Below, in pieces: positions 48,297 to 62,700 of a stretch of DNA of 64,000 bases (position 1 is its first letter; each line of letters starts with the position of its first letter). Under the pieces are notes generated by a model. It was given only the letters and a program-made list of their open reading frames with translations, was not told the origin of the DNA and searched no databases. The DNA comes from Girardinichthys multiradiatus (lineage: Eukaryota; Chordata; Actinopteri; Cyprinodontiformes; Goodeidae): NCBI RefSeq assembly GCF_021462225.1, contig NC_061797.1, positions 25,505,093-25,569,092 of the forward strand, given 5' to 3'. Position numbers and translations under genes: made by a program.

Positions 48297-49459
48297 TCCT
48301 TAATGATCAAGTGCTGGAGGAGCATCTGTTATGAAAGTGTGTGTGAATAGAGATGGGGAGCATCTGTGTGCATACAAACACATGCCCGATGTGTTTGTTT
48401 AATTTCTCTTTATATAGCTTGGAAAATATGACTTTTCTTTTGTTTTAGTGGGGAAAAAACTCTAGCTCTGTTATTGTTTCTGTCTGTGTTCGAAGGAGTT
48501 TGTTGTTCTGGGAGAGGAAGCCATCTCACCCAGGGGTGAGAGGCAGGGAAGAAGGGCTGATCTTTGCTACTCCCGCTGCCCTTAACCCCTGTTTTAAGAT
48601 CTGTGATCTCTGTGCCACGCTGGGAGTTAACACACACAGAACACACAGGCTTTTCTCCATCTCTCTCCCAGGGTCAAGGGGACAAACTGTGAGTTGGGAA
48701 TTGGAAAGTCAATAAAGCAGAAGTAATGTTATAATGACCCTGAGCTGAAGATGTCCCGTTGACCCCCACCATACATGGAGGAAGTGGACAATCAAACAAA
48801 ATGGTGACTCTGCTTGATCTCCCAAAACGTCATCCTTAAACAAGGCCTCGAGAACTGCTGACCCCCTGTTACTCCCAGTTCCTCTGAAGTCTTCGTGTTT
48901 GTCAGAGGGAGCAATGCTGTTTGCTTTGTGGAAGTGGGCAAGAGATGTAACAGAAGGATAAAAGGAAACAACACTTGTATACATCCTCTGAATAAATCTT
49001 CCCTGTGTTTGATGTCAAGAACGATAATGGTGAATCTAGACGTGTCCTGTATGGTGCATGTGAAAGGGCCCTGATGCAGATTTCTTCTAGGTTTCTGTTT
49101 GGGATTTTGTGCAGAACAGAAACATTTTGTCTTGTAAAAAAAAACCTCACACCCCAGGTTAAATGTCAGGTTTTCTGACACTAAGAAATTGAGACGACAA
49201 TAAATAAGTTCCACATGTGTTCCATCTTTTATGCTATAAATGTTGTGTATTATTTAATGGAAGAACTAAGAATTCTATCATAGGGAAAAAAAATTTAAAT
49301 ACAGAAGCTGCAATAATGTTCTTGCATAAGTATACAACTAAAACCTTGAAGAAGCCCCCTTTTAAATCAGTTTTTGCATTCAGTCTTCTTGGCTACTTAC
49401 CCGCCTTCACTTATAAAGAATCTGAGAAACCATAAAGTTCAGCTGTAGGATTTTCCAAG
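48297..49459 (+). other. sox6 intron 2 sequence, partly GC-rich
   Basis: The part at 48490-48720 is GC-richer than the rest of the intron. The block at 48709-48900 may be regulatory. No exon could be assigned on the + strand. Confidence 0.5.
48709..48900. promoter_or_regulatory. Possible conserved noncoding block
   Basis: This nonrepetitive block has an ACGTCA CRE half-site at 48827-48832 and ACAATCAAACAAAATGG near 48788-48804, which combines SOX-like and FOX-like cores. The minus strand is open for 91 codons across it, but no domain is recognisable. Composition-based candidate only. Confidence 0.27.
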
Positions 49460-49831
49460 AGCCAAGAGTCTGAACAGTAACACCGTTTGAATCTACAGTA
49501 ATTTCACCAGAAGAAAATAAAAAACTTGAAATACCCTACATGAGTCCAGAGCTCAATCTGTGAGATTAACTGAGGAGGACTGTGGACAAGTTCTCATAAT
49601 TTGATTGATTTGGAGAACATTGTTAGTTAAAGGATGTGTACCCTTATGCAATCAGCAGCTTTTTTTGCTTCATAAATGTGCCCTTTTAACACATTTGTTT
49701 GTTTTCCAGTTGAACTGCACAGGATAAACTTCACATTAAAGGTGGAAATGTTTTGAAATAATTATGATGGTGTAATATTTGTTTATCACAAAAACCTGGC
49801 ATTTTAATGGGGTGTGGGCACTTTGCAGTAA
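49460..49831 (+). mobile_element. 3' remnant of a Tc1-like element
   Basis: The segment includes CCAGTTGAACTGCACAGGAT (about 49707), CACATTAAAGGTGGAAATG (about 49732) and CACAAAAACCTGGCATTTTA (about 49788), the 3' untranslated and terminal region of a fish Tc1 family. A degraded right end follows near 49815 (GGTGTGGGCACTTTG). The transposase part is missing or eroded. Confidence 0.55.
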
Positions 49832-50480
49832 CCAAACTAAAAACACTTCTATGTGGGAACTAATTTTAAGTGACAGCATCCTCAAGAACAATAAAAATTT
49901 TAGCCATTGTTCATACTTGGAGAAAAAAAAAATCTAAATATAATGGAATACTGCATACTTGCTTGGAGTTTAACTGTGCTCCAGCCTGAGGGCAGTTTGT
50001 AAAAGGAGTGGCTCAAGGTGGAGGGTTGGAGCCTCGCTTGTGCTGCTGGTATTTGATGGGAACAGGCTGATCCCTGTACACGCAGAGATGGTGGAGGCCT
50101 GGGTCAGCCAGCCCAGTATGTTCTTTATCAGCTACACCAGCGACAGTATGGCAGATTGGAGCCATTCCTCCTCTGATTCATTGTCTCCTGGACAAATGTT
50201 AATTGTTTTCATCATTGGCAGCTATGTGAACGTTTGGACATAGCCAGTCTCACTCCTTGCCTCCCACTTAATGTGTGTCTCTGCCCTTATGCTATCACCA
50301 CAATGCCATGTTCTCTCCTCACTCCACCCTTGGCTCGTCTTTTAACAGTCAGGCACAGTCTCTTTTAATGTTTCCCATCAAATGAAATACCGTTATTTCA
50401 TATCATACCAGTTGGGAGAATAGATTTATTACATCCATAGAAGTGTAAAACAGAAGCTATATCCTATATCCTATTCTATA
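49832..50480 (+). other. sox6 intron 2 sequence
   Basis: No exon or repeat is recognised. The segment ends at a tetranucleotide microsatellite. Confidence 0.6.
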
Positions 50481-50541
50481 TCCATCCATCCATCCATCCA
50501 TCCATCCATCCATCCATCCATCCATCCATCCATCCATCCAT
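50481..50541. repeat. (TCCA)n microsatellite
   Basis: About 15 TCCA units are followed by TTGTCTATACCC, a tail often seen next to this microsatellite in fish repeats. It lies about 145 bp before the third sox6 coding exon. Confidence 0.95.
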
Positions 50542-50647
50542 TGTCTATACCCAATATACATGCAGGAATGTGCCATGGGCTAGGGAGTGCCTATACCTCT
50601 GTTATATCCTATATGCAATATTAAGTAAAGAAAAATGTAAAAACTAA

Positions 50648-50819
<172 letters not shown>

Positions 50820-51716
50820 TGGGTTTCTGTGCTGTGAAGGCCTCAGAGGTTTAATAGAGAACAAGGGTGAAAAACAGCATCATGAAGACCAAGCAACACA
50901 ACAGACAGCTCAGGGAGAAAATTGCGGAGAAATTTAAAGCAGGGCAAGATTATAACACAGCTTTGAACACTTCCTGGAGCACTGTTTCCATCTGAGAATG
51001 GAAAGTATTGTGCAACTGCATCATTTAAAGAGAGCCATAAGATCCATTTAGAGTGTGTCATGCAGGGTCAGGTGAAACCAAAATTATGTTTTTTGGCTTA
51101 TGTGCAACTACTTATAGTTTGTGTTGGACAACTTATTCTCCCTTTAACACACCATCCCCACAATTAAAAATGGTGATGGGAGTATAATGCGCTGCGAATG
51201 CTTTTCTTTAGCATTTAGGTACAGGGAGCCTGATCAGAGCTGATGAAAAAAGGGATGGAGCAAAATACAGGACAATCTTGTATCAATCAAAATTGTTCAA
51301 CTAAATCCAGACCGAAATCCTATTAAACATTTGTATTGAGACTTGAAAATTGCTGTTTAAAGACACCCTCCATGGAATTTGACTGAGAAATAATTATTAA
51401 ATGGGTGATTTCAATGCCTATAGGTGCAAAACTGGTAGAGACATACCCCAAATGACTTGGTGCTGTAACTGCACCAAAATGTGGTTCTAAACATTAATAA
51501 TTCAGGGGGGGTAAATACAAATTCATGCCATACTTTTCAGATTTATTTGTAAAAGGTTTATTAAACCGTGAATCTTTTTCCTTCTACTTCACAACTGTGT
51601 ACTTCTTTGTTGGTGGTCTATCACGTAAAATCCTATTAAAATACATTTAAGCTTGTGGTTGTCAAGTGACAACATGGGAAAAAGTTTGAGGGGTATGAAT
51701 ACTGTTGCATATGTCA
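50820..51716 (+). mobile_element. Decayed Tc1-like element (family C) next to the exon 3 donor
   Basis: Landmarks in order are the leader CTGTGAAGGCCTCAGAGG (50832), AGCATCATGAAGACCAAGC (50876), AACACACCATCCCCAC (51146), AGACTTGAAAATTGCTGTT (51340), TGGTAGAGACATACCCCAAA (51433), and a 3' end with GGGGTATGAATACTG near 51691. Large internal deletions remove part of the catalytic domain and many stops are present. This is the same family as the copies at 7283, 17740 and 23199, in sense orientation with sox6. Confidence 0.8.
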
Positions 51717-54700
51717 GAAATGAAACATAGGCTTTTGGCTGCCCTTATCACTGTGTCTGTCCTACCTTTTATTGATATATGCAACTATATTTTGTGTGTT
51801 TCTTCAAAATTTCCAGCCTGTTTCAAAAACCTGATCTTCCCCCCACTCCAAAAAAAACCAAAAAATGCGAGCCCATCCTACACTGCATTAGCAAATGTAG
51901 TACATTCATGCAGCTCCTATAACTGTTGAACCCAAAGTGTGCTTCATGTAAACAGAGCACGATTAAGCTGAAAGGAAAAGAGATGACAAAAAGGAGAGGA
52001 GAGGAGACGGTATGGAGACACGAACAGCCGTCTCCTTGGTGAACTCGTGTTAGAGTGGAATGTCTCGACTGTTAACAGTTAACGCCCTGCACGCCGTGTT
52101 GAGCGCACCGCAGCAAAGCAGCCCAGCCCAGCACTCCCCCAAAATTTCTGTTTATGACAGGGTGAGCTGAAGGTGGGCTGAGGATGGGCAGGGCTCCTGC
52201 TTAGTCCTTAGCACTGACTGTTACTGAAAGCAGGCATGTTTATGTTGAACAGGAAAGTAAAAAAAAAAACAGCAGGGCGATAGCACCAGGCGGTCACTGA
52301 CTCCTGCCAGTGAATTTCTTAATACAGAAACTCATCCTGTCTTCTTTTATTTTACTTTTCTAAACTATAAATTATTAAACAGGGGTGACTATATTATTAT
52401 TATATTTTGTGCTCCATTTGGTCATTTAACCTATGCAAATGTAAAATGATTGCAGGGTTCAAACTCCCAAACTCTACAGCTTTCTTATCTTCAGTCACTG
52501 TTTAAATATTTCCATATTAATAGTATGTTTTTTATTCCTTTTATCCAGCATAATGATCCTGAAACACATTTGCATTTGGCCAACCTAATATTTGGTTTAA
52601 CAAAGATCACTCAAAGAAAGAGCACCAGTACTGACTATATTTATGACAGCAAAACTGATCATTTAATACAGTTTGGACCTTTTGGAATCCTAAAAAGACA
52701 AATGATGACAAAAAAAAGTGCATTAGTCATATATATACTACAAAGTACTTATATTCCAAATGAAACATTTAAAAATATTCATTATTTGTGGAAGTCCACA
52801 ATTATTTTCCTCATCACTTGGCAAATTTCTTATAATTGTCAAATGCTGTGACACAAGCAAGCAACATGTTTGAGGGGTTAGCTCTGATTTTGTCTATTAA
52901 CCAGAGCTTATTATTATCACATTAGGCGTGAAAACCTCTGACGTCTGAAAGTAATATGAATTCTCTTTCCCATTGTAATGCAATTTAGCAAATAGAAATA
53001 AATATGGACATCCTAACCAACCTAAAACTGAAAAAGTTTAGTCAAATCTAATGTTAGACGGGAAAAAAGTGTCATAGGTTTTTAATGATTTGATTAATGT
53101 AAATTTCTTGTTTCAACTGGATTTTTTATTTTCTAGGGAAAGCAAATTGCACAACTGAGTTTCCAAATCTAAAACAATGTCCATGTGTAAATCTGTGATT
53201 CTTTCCTTTAATACACACAGGGGTTCTGCAAATGTAAGGCTATCATTTAACTTTAATACATTTTCACCATTTTCCCCTCTCCCTGAGAACTGCACAATCA
53301 GCTGTTGAATGGTCTAATATTCATTGGCAATAACCTTAATGAACTGAAGGGTAAATCATGGGTTAGTAAGCTAGACTCATTGTATATATGCTAGTGCACT
53401 GTATGGCAGAGCAGATCAAAGAGCGTGGTGTAAAATGTTTAAAATAATTTAGCCGTTTGAAATTTGGTGTTAAATTAGAGGCAGGGCATTTCTGTTGTTT
53501 GATGAATGGGAATGGGAAGGTTACTTGGTGGTCTGTAAACAGGTAGGGAGCCTGATAATAAACACTATGGCCTCTGTGTGTTGATGAGTTATGGAGACAG
53601 TCTATACTCCGCAGTCACAAATATAAATGCTTCTCCTATCACAGAGGCAGCCTTAGATTTTTAATTAGCATGCCATTTCGTATGACTGTAGACATTTCAA
53701 AGGGCTGCTTTGTGCTCACCCTTACAAATGTCTCTCTCTCTCCGTTTGATGTCTGCCTGATGTAAATACGGGCAATTAAAAAGAAGCCCAGGGTTGGAGA
53801 TGCACAAGGTCTGCCTAATTAAAACACAAACAAAGATACCAGGCAGAAAACACCTTATGATTAAGATCTAAAGTGTTATGATGAATCAGAGGTTCCATTA
53901 ATTGTTAGGTTAAAATGAGTACAAAAGGCAGACATGCATGTAGGTTTTAAAATGAATAGAAGATAGTAGAAAATAAAGGCCGACAAGCAAATAAAGAGTG
54001 CAGTGCCCAGTGGCAGAGAGGCCTTGTATCTTCTATGCAGATTGTTCAGTGATTTCTCAGCAAGCACGGCACCTTTTAGGCTTCCTTCTGACAATGCTCC
54101 ATCAAAACCTTGAAAGCCAAGTAATTGTGCTCTTGCAAAGCATGCAATGGAATCTGGCTGGTGTGGAAACAGCTGTTTTGGTCCAATTCTTAGAAAACAA
54201 AGCAAAAATCAAAATCGATTAGTGTTATAGAATTTGACCTGAGGCTTTACTCGTGAATAAAGACATTCTTTCAACGCAGCTTTGTTCCAACATGCCCTGG
54301 ATGCTTTATTCTGTTGAAGTGAACACGCACGTACAGTAAACAAACAATACATGACAATTGTATCAGCAGCATCAGAGATTGCTTGTTGAGCTCTGGTAAC
54401 CCAGCCATTTACCTCTTAGAGATGACAGAAGTGTAATTATAGCTTATTGTTGTGTGGGTGTATTGCTGCATAATGTGCAGCTTTTTTGGCGTTTAGACTC
54501 AGTACAAAACAAGCAGCATGATCCCGCGCTTAAGGCAGACATGTAGGATTGTGCTACTGAGGGTTAATGATTTCAAATCGCCATCTGCCTTTTCTTGCAA
54601 GCTGCTGAAGCTTAGTATCAGTAGGACCAGGCAAAGGAAACATTTGTGAGGGAGCATTAGTAGCGGATTTCTTTTCAGCTGTTTGTTTTCATACCTGAGC

Positions 54701-56085
54701 TTAGCTGTCAATCTGCAGGAACGATGAAATCTCCTGAACAAAACCACAGAGGGAAAAAAAGGGAGGCTGGCTGGAAGGGCTCCAAACCACACAAAGTGAT
54801 AATAGATTGCAAGGTGTATCGAGTGTTCGAAGAGAAGTAGGCCAAGGAAAAGAGTTCAGATCTGGGTGCTTAGACGCAACATTTACATTCATATAAATAT
54901 ATTACCCCCCATTACATGGAGCACAGTAGGACATTTATAATAAATAAGGCACATGCTGTGTGAAATGTAAACAAATCTAGTGTCCAGTTGTAGATAAGTG
55001 TCCCGTCTGTTCCACGCTTAAGATTCATGCTCAACAGAGCTGTTTAAGTTTCCCTGCTGAGTGCCAAGTTACTGCCCTCACTTAAAAGAAAAAACATAAG
55101 CACACATTTGGCTCAAGTATTAACTCAAACTAATGGGAAGTTTGTAGTTTCAACATTAACTGAATTAATTTCCATAGACTTTGTAAAAAGAAAATCTAAA
55201 ATATGAGAGAAAATAAAAAAGCTCACCACTGTAAGCTATAGCGTTGCAGTGGCAGCTTGAACTCTGAAGCAGAAAAATCAAGGCTTCTGCGCTGTCACAA
55301 TCAATTTGAGAATGGTTTCTACATGACAGTGGTCGGGTGCGCGCAGACAGCCCTGCGGCGGGCAGATAAGTGGAAGCTCTTTAGGAGGAGAACAGAGGGC
55401 AGGGCAGTGTGGCTGCTGAGACGGATTTGATGCTAGCCCTACCTGTGCTGGCCACACTGCTGCTCAGACATAAAGGGGTCCACTGTGTGAACACAGTCCC
55501 TGCATTGTTGAAAGGTTTTGCTTGAAAACATGTTCATTCGCTTTAATTCTTAATTGTTAAGGGGTGTACATGCGCCTCAGAAGCGGACTCAGGTGCACTT
55601 TAAAAATAATACAAATAAAAGGAATAATGGATTCCAAATGCATTGTGTATTTATCAACACTCTGTATTGCGTTTATTATATCTACTCAAACATAAAAAAA
55701 AACTTGCATACAAATAGCACAAAACTAGATCTGTCTGGTTGCTCCAGTCTAAAAAACCAAAAAACGCTTCAGTTAGCATTTTCTCCACAACACTTCAGTC
55801 AACTGTTTGCCCTGTGCACTCAGGTGAAATATGAGCCACAGTAAATCATTATTCCTCAGGCCACATTTGCCAGATGAATGCATGGGAGTGTTGGACTGCG
55901 TGTTTTTCTCCTCTAATGAATTGAAGAATTTAGCTTGTGGCAATGGAGGTAAAAAAGGGTAGTACTACGCCCCTGTATGTTTGTATACATGTGTAACAGG
56001 GACAGAATTCAGTGGTTTGACACAGTTTGTTCACTCGGAGGGACCTTTGGATCCCAACGTACCAGAGGATGCTATTGGCAAATTG
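51717..56085 (+). other. sox6 intron 3 sequence
   Basis: No exon is recognised. The frame at 52450-52851 is open for 133 codons but AT-rich and without domain content. GC-richer patches at about 52080-52160 and 55330-55460 are the only breaks in the AT-rich background. Confidence 0.6.
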
Positions 56086-56112
56086 TGGATGGATGGATGG
56101 ATGGATGGATGT
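56086..56112. repeat. (GGAT)n microsatellite
   Basis: This is a short GGAT tract of six units. Confidence 0.9.
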
Positions 56113-58019
56113 TGTATTTAAGTAATTATGTATTTCCGTTGCAGCAAAATGAAAAAAATGCTTTCTGTTTCTTTGTCTTAAAAGGGAGTCCTTTTTCTCA
56201 GCACTCACAGACTGGTGTAAATAATAATTACAGGCCTCTACAATGTGTGCACATAACCTTCAGTTCTTATAGAAAGGTCATCTTCTCACAGCAAAAATAA
56301 ATTCTGACCTCTCTTTTCTTAATGTTATTTATTCAGTTCATCCCTACCATTCATTTTCCTACATACCATTGCAAATGAACTGCTTTTATCAGTTTTATTT
56401 TACTTCTAATCTCTTTATTTGTAAGGGTTAAGGGTTAGTCATCAGAAGGTTCCAACATAATAGAAAAAACAAAAATCCATGAATAAGTCTAATAATGTCT
56501 CTTTATGTGCTTAAACAACTACGTAGGTGCTAATGTAGATTCCACTTGACCAAAGCAAATAGATATTCTTGTCACAGTTGCTTAAATTTTCCTTTTTTTT
56601 TTTCTCTTTTAATTTAATGATCAGGATTAAATTCAAACTACAGACATTGTTGGGATATTTATTTAACAAAGACAACTGCTTGAAAGACTGCAGATAAATC
56701 ACCTCTGCACAAACCAGGAAAACAAGCACATTCTGATGACTTTATCAGTTGTGTTGGACCTGTGAATAAATGCTCTTTGAAAATAACAAGATAAAATCTA
56801 GCTCCTAATTTACTTCCAAGGATTTGCAGATAGTAAGCCTTTGCCTTGATCAGTGTTCTGCAGGCTTTTATGCGAGTGGGACCTTGAAAACTGTGCATTC
56901 TCTATATTTTCAGGGTGCAGAGGTCAGATTTCTCTTCATAAAGCTGTGAGGGATAAATAGAAAGACTTAAATGGTAAAACCTTTGTTTTACATATCATTA
57001 TCTGTCACCAGTGTATGTGTTTCCTTGCATACATACAGTACATGCTCTTCCATCGTGCCAGAATGATCCATTTGTCTTTGAGGGTTAAAGAGTCATGTAT
57101 GAATTTAGTACTGAAGTACTGAAAAAACAGAAAAAAGTTTCTGTGTTGAGTTACGAATACGAATATGAGGATCATTGCATTCTCAGTGGAGTAATGTGCG
57201 TAGGTCAAGCCTGTATCTTGTCTTTGATGAAGTACCTGGTCCAGTGTCACAGATAGACAGTTAAGTGCTGGAGCTATCACATTAGCATAATTATACTGTA
57301 GAGCAAAGCTTCCTCTATCATCAAAATATTAGTCTCCATCAGCATTCAGCACAACCAGCAGAAGTGTCCACTTATTAATAACCACTCCAAGTAGTAATCT
57401 GAAAGTTTATTTTCAAAAACTGGGGATGAACAGGTAACAGTGAAGCAGCAAGCAGCCTGTAAATATTCAGATTCATGTCAGTTTAAGTGGTTTTAACATT
57501 TTTGCTGATCAGATCAGCCAGAGATTACCAACAAGCACATGTCTTGTTTGTAGGTTGTGAATGACCCAAGTGCAGAGACTGACTGTGGTGACATTGAGTA
57601 TTTTAAATATAAAAGAATAACTTACAAGGGGAATTCGCAAGGAGAGGTCATGGGAGAGCTAGAGAAACTGAGAAAGAAATGGGTCTGAAAATGGAAGGTG
57701 AAATTGAAGAATCAAGCCATTACCATAAAACCAAGACCTTAAAAACTGAGGCAGGGGTAGAAAATGACAAAGGAACCAGAGGAGCTAATCAATTGAGATG
57801 TGGAACATCTGTGGCAGAATAGTAGCAGGGAAGCTGAGGGAGGGAGACTAATTAACACAAAAGGAGCTGAACTAAGACACAAAGAAACTACTAACCAAAG
57901 GAAAAAGACTAACACTGAACTGTGAGAACAAACAGAAGACACAGAGAAGAGAACACAAACAATAAGTTAGAAACTAAGCGTAAAGGAATTTATTAATATA
58001 CCAAGACCTTTCTGATACT
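56113..58019 (+). other. sox6 intron 3 sequence
   Basis: No supported feature was found. The sequence is AT-rich, with purine-rich sequence at about 57640-57960. Confidence 0.6.
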
Positions 58020-58632
58020 AGGCAAGGCAAGGCAAAGGAAGGCAAGGCAAGTTTATTTATATAGCACATTTCAATAGCAAGATAATTCAAAGTGCTGTAC
58101 ATGAAAAAAAGAAAAAGAGACATAATAGGAAACGTACATTGCAGTGGCATAAAGTTAATTAAATAATTAAAGAGAATAAAAAATGAATAATTAAAAACAT
58201 GATAGTAAAAAAATAAATGAAATAAAAAATTAAAGATAAAATGATTGATAAGAAAATTAAAGTTGGGCTGAAAACTTAGCTAATAATGTTTAGATAGCAC
58301 AGTCAAAGGTCACTCTAAACAAATAAGTTTTTAACCTTGATTTAAAGCAACTTAGGGTTTCAGTGCTTTAATAGTTTTCTAGGAGTTTATTCCAGATTAG
58401 TGGAACATAAGAACTAAAATCTGCTTCTCCATGTTTGGTTCTGGTTCTGGGTATGCAGAGTAGATTTGAGCAAGAAGACCTGAGAGGTCTGGGTGGTTGA
58501 AGCCATACAGGGATTTATAGGCTAACAGAAGCATTTCAAAGTTATTCTTTGAGATATGGGGAGCCAGTGTAAGGACTTTAGAACTGGGGTGATGTGCTCC
58601 ACTTTCTTAGTTTCAGTGCCGACGTGGGAGCA
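58020..58632. repeat. Dispersed fish repeat with GGCAAG-type head
   Basis: The element opens with tandem GGCAA units and GTTTATTTATATAGCACATTTC, a sequence found in many copies across teleost genomes. It ends with a conserved segment around 58440-58600 (for example GGGAGCCAGTGTAAGGACTT and GATGTGCTCCACTTTCTTAG). The middle is AT-rich and variable. No reading frame is present. It is probably the tail of a retrotransposon or a nonautonomous relative; I cannot name the family with certainty. Confidence 0.7.
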
Positions 58633-58775
58633 GCACTAATGAACACAAAGGAATAAACTAAATACAACATGACCGTATAGAACAAAAATAACAAGGAAAT
58701 GATAAAAATAAAAAAAAACCACAAATGAAATCAAAACACCTGTGGATTGCAACACATGTGCATGCCTTTAACTTA

Positions 58776-59780
58776 AACTCACTGGCCATTTAAGGATCTG
58801 CTCGAATTCTTCATGGCATAAATTCAACAAGGTGTCAGATACCTTTTTCTGTCCATATTAAAGTCACAGCAACCCACATCTATGATGTGAATCTCCCAAC
58901 CACCTCAAAGGTTTTCTATTGAACTGCGATCTGGTGACTGTGAAGGCCAATGAAGTACAATCTTCCCATGTTCAAAAAAACAGTTTAAGATAATATGAGC
59001 TTTGCATTTTGCTGGAAGTATCTATCAGAAGATGGTACACTGTGGCCATAAATGGATGGGCATAGTCAGCAACAATATTCAGATAGATTTTGGTGTTTAA
59101 ACCTTACTCTATTTACTAGGTGTTTCATGATATCCTGGATGGCCATTACACCACCACAAGCCTAAACTGTTGATACAAGGCTGGATGGAATGATGCGTTC
59201 ATATTGTTTATTACACATTCAGACCCTACGATCTGAATGTCACAGCTAAAGTCAAGATTCATCGGACAAGGCATTGCTTATTTTTCAATCTGTTACTGTG
59301 TAATTTTGGTAAGCATATGAAAATTGTTGTCTTGGTTTCTTGTTTTTAATTGACAGGAGTGACACCCAGTGTGGTCTTCTGTTGCTGTATCTGCTTTAAT
59401 GTTCATCATGTTGTGTATTCCGAGATTATATTTTACATACCTTGCTGGTGTTGCTATTCAGTCACTCTTCACCCATTCTCTTCCAACCTCTGACCTCGAC
59501 ATGGTATTTTCTCTGACCCAACTGCTGTTAGCTGGATGTTTTCTTTTTGTGTATCATTTTCTGGAAACCCAAAAGATGATTGTGCATGAAAATCCCAGTG
59601 GATCAGTAGTTTCTGAAATACTCAGACTAATCACATAAATTCCCTTTCTTTCCCTTTCTGATGCTCAGTTTGAACTTCAGCAAACCTCCTTCACCACGTC
59701 TAGATGCATAAAAGCAATGAGGTGCTTCCATGTTAACAAGCAACTAAACAGGTGTTTCTAATATAGTGACCTGTGAGTGT
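58776..59780 (-). mobile_element. Decayed Tc1-like transposon (family E), antisense
   Basis: The right end gives, in reverse complement, ACACTCACAGGTCACTATAT. The left end has ACTCACTGGCCATTTAAGG, a matching terminal repeat of a family with CACTCACCGGCCAC-type ends. On the minus strand the start of the transposase is recognisable near 59640-59560 (leader and SISETA-like helix region). The 3' catalytic region lies near 58850-59180, including the sequence opposite CCTCAAAGGTTTTCTATTG. At 1.0 kb it is shorter than the usual 1.2 kb and full of stops. Confidence 0.78.
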
Positions 59781-62700
59781 AGAGTAAGTGCTGACGTGCC
59801 TGCGGGTCACCGCTGCTGTTTGTTAATGAGGTTTTATTGGCAAGATTACCAGCCTTGGTATCATAATAGAGGCAGCAAGCCAGATAAAACGACTGTTGCT
59901 CATATTGTCTTGGTTCTAGGATACAGGCCTGTTAACACCATGTTAACGGAAACACACATGGCCTTGTAGCAATGCTGCATCTGCTTAAAGGGATGTCAAA
60001 AATATGCTTTTTAAGGTTTTCTACCAATGCACATTGCTCAAAGAATTGAAAAGGAAGATATTTTGATATAATCAGTGATTTTATTGGATTTTATTGAAGT
60101 TGCATTCCCTGATGGAGGTCTGTGGGTAAAAAAAGAAGCTATAGACGGTGCCAACAGATGCAGCTTGCAGTGACTCAATTGACCTCTTTGTGTTTGCCGC
60201 AAAAAGCATGGACAAAGGGTCAGGTGACTGCAGAGTTCACACACATGCGTTTATTCAGAGACCTGCCCTTTTAATCTGCAGATCTGTGCGTTCACACATG
60301 TTTTGGCATGGAGCAAAAGCGGGGAGCCTCAGCACACATGGCATTCAAGCTATGTGCAGTGTGTTTGGACACAGCTTTGTACAATTGCTGCATGTAGAAA
60401 AGTCCTACTTTACTTAGGATGGGCTTACAGCATATGGAAGCATCCACAATAGCTGACTGATAGGAAGACAAAGAAATTCCAGTCTTCTGCTGCTAAAAAA
60501 CTCAATTCAGTTCGTGTCATAATAGCTCAGCTGTCTTGACCAAAGGAAGGGGAGAGAATAGGGTGCCTTGTGATTTTCTCCCTTTTCGCCCTCGCCCTCC
60601 CTCGCTTTTCTTCGTCTTTTTTTATGCCTGAATCTTTTATCAGTGTTATTCACTCGAGACTCTTCAAAGTAACAAGCCTCCTTCTTCTTCCCCGGTACTG
60701 GACTTGGAACCCAAATTAGAGACTGCTTGATTAGAGCAGAGAGAAGGGAGCCAAGAGAGAGGAAGATGTGGGTATTGGACAAAACAAATCACACCCCTAC
60801 AAAGTGCCTTTTATCTAAAGACCCCAAGGCTCAAATACCCCTGTCCCTACCCAAGCAACCGTGGCTTTGTTTGTTTTTCTCTTATCATTTATTTAGTCAC
60901 TCGTTGATGTTTCTGTCCCACTTTTATGACATTTTAGAGACGGCAGGTATCTCAAATGGTTAATGTTGAATGGCCAGAAACTGCACAGCATAACAGCTTC
61001 CTGTGTTCTATGAATCAGTGTGGAATTTCTGAAATAGACCCAATAAAACACTGGAAAACGTGCTGGTGCTGTTTGACCACTCACCCCTGGTTTCTGTTCC
61101 GGGGTAGTATCATCCTACAAGGCCTCAGTCCGTCTACCATTGGGATGTCACAACACGTTACGTCTGGCCTGGCTGCTGGGGTTTATGTAGCGCCAAAGCA
61201 CCTCTGAGCTGTCTGTCTGCCATCGGAAGCGCAATGTGAGGAGACATGTTAACAGGCAGACCCCAGCCCCACCGCTGTTAAAAGCCATGCAATATGTAGG
61301 AAAACAGCCTCTTTTGTCAGCAGGCTGGTCAGATGCAGACCACGACTCTCCTCTTCTGTACCACCCAATAAAAGTTTTATCTGCATTTTAAAGCTAATCC
61401 ATAATTTAAAGCAGGAAGAAAGAGATTTTAACACAAACAAAACGCAACACATGCATTTGATTTTAGGTTCAGCTGTGTAAAAATTCTTCAAGGGTTGTCA
61501 GGTTTATATAATATCTTTAGCATTTACAATGAATTTGAAGTAATTCTGAAGTCTTGTAGATGTTTCAAAACTGTTATAGACAGCATAGGAAAGAAAAAAA
61601 AAGCATATTTCTGGGGATAAAATAGAAAAGTGGAGAGGATGCTTCATGCTTCCCACAGCTCAGCTAAAGATCAAAACAATGGACCCTTTGTTAGCATTCT
61701 TGTGGTGTTTGGGCAAGATGAGGCACCCCACTCTCAGGGTAGCCCCTCCGATTCTTGGCACAAATACCCGCTGCAAATATAAGACAAATTAGCTTCAATA
61801 TATGCTACTCAATTGTTGCATTTTTTAAATTAATTTTCCATCATATCCTGACTTAAGAAATAGGTAATTGAGCAGTGAGATATAATGCTTCAATGTCCAA
61901 ACAATGTGTTGCAAGCTCAGATATGCTTGACCTGATGACCTCAAGCTGCTTTATCTGGATTATGTTTTTCTTTCCTTTCCTTTTATTGTGTGTGTGCCTC
62001 TTCCTCTTTCTGCCTGTCATATCTATGCCAGTGATTTATTGTGACATCACCTAATGTGTCCTGTTGGTTACCTGTAAAAGGTGGCTCCATCATGGACACA
62101 GCCAAAGGTTGATAAAATTGGTGCGGACTGTATCAGTTTTACAGAAAAGCCATTCACGACAAGCATAGTCTGGTGAATACGAAGTCAATTCAAGGCTTGG
62201 TAACAGCACACAAGCCCAATGAATGGCTGCTTTTAGGTCCCTTTTTTTCGTTATAAATGGAGAATTGCAGCTCTCTTCTGTTGCGGCAGGCAGCAGAGGC
62301 AGAGAGGGGCAAACTGAGGTTCAGACAAGTCTGCCAGTAAATTGCCCTGAATGGGTTCTGGAGGTTGACAGGCCCTATTAAGACAAACGGCTTTCCTCAT
62401 CGGAGAGATAAAATAAATCAGGTGTTTAGTCAAATTAAAATAGTTCGAGTGGAGAGGGCCCCTGGGAGCTCTCGGAGAAACTCAAGACAGATGTGGTCAG
62501 AGAAGAGAGGAAGACACCCAAGAAAGAATTGAGCTCCTTGCTGGCCCAAGGCCAGACCTTGTTGGACTGTTATCCGGATCTTGGTACTGTTATCCTTGTC
62601 GCTCAATGACCATCTCTCTTTGTCGCTGTCAGTTTTCCTTTTGGTTTTTTTGTGTGTTTCCGAAGATCAGCTTGTCACATAGCAGTGCAGAAGGAAGAGA

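Noticed and set aside
48036..48350. 104-codon + strand frame opposite the possible minus-strand exon
   Set aside because: Arg/Gly-rich translation with poor codon character; it looks like the shadow of the GC-rich minus-strand stretch.
52450..52851. 133-codon open frame on the + strand
   Set aside because: It is AT-rich, starts and ends without gene context, and resembles no family I know; most likely chance.
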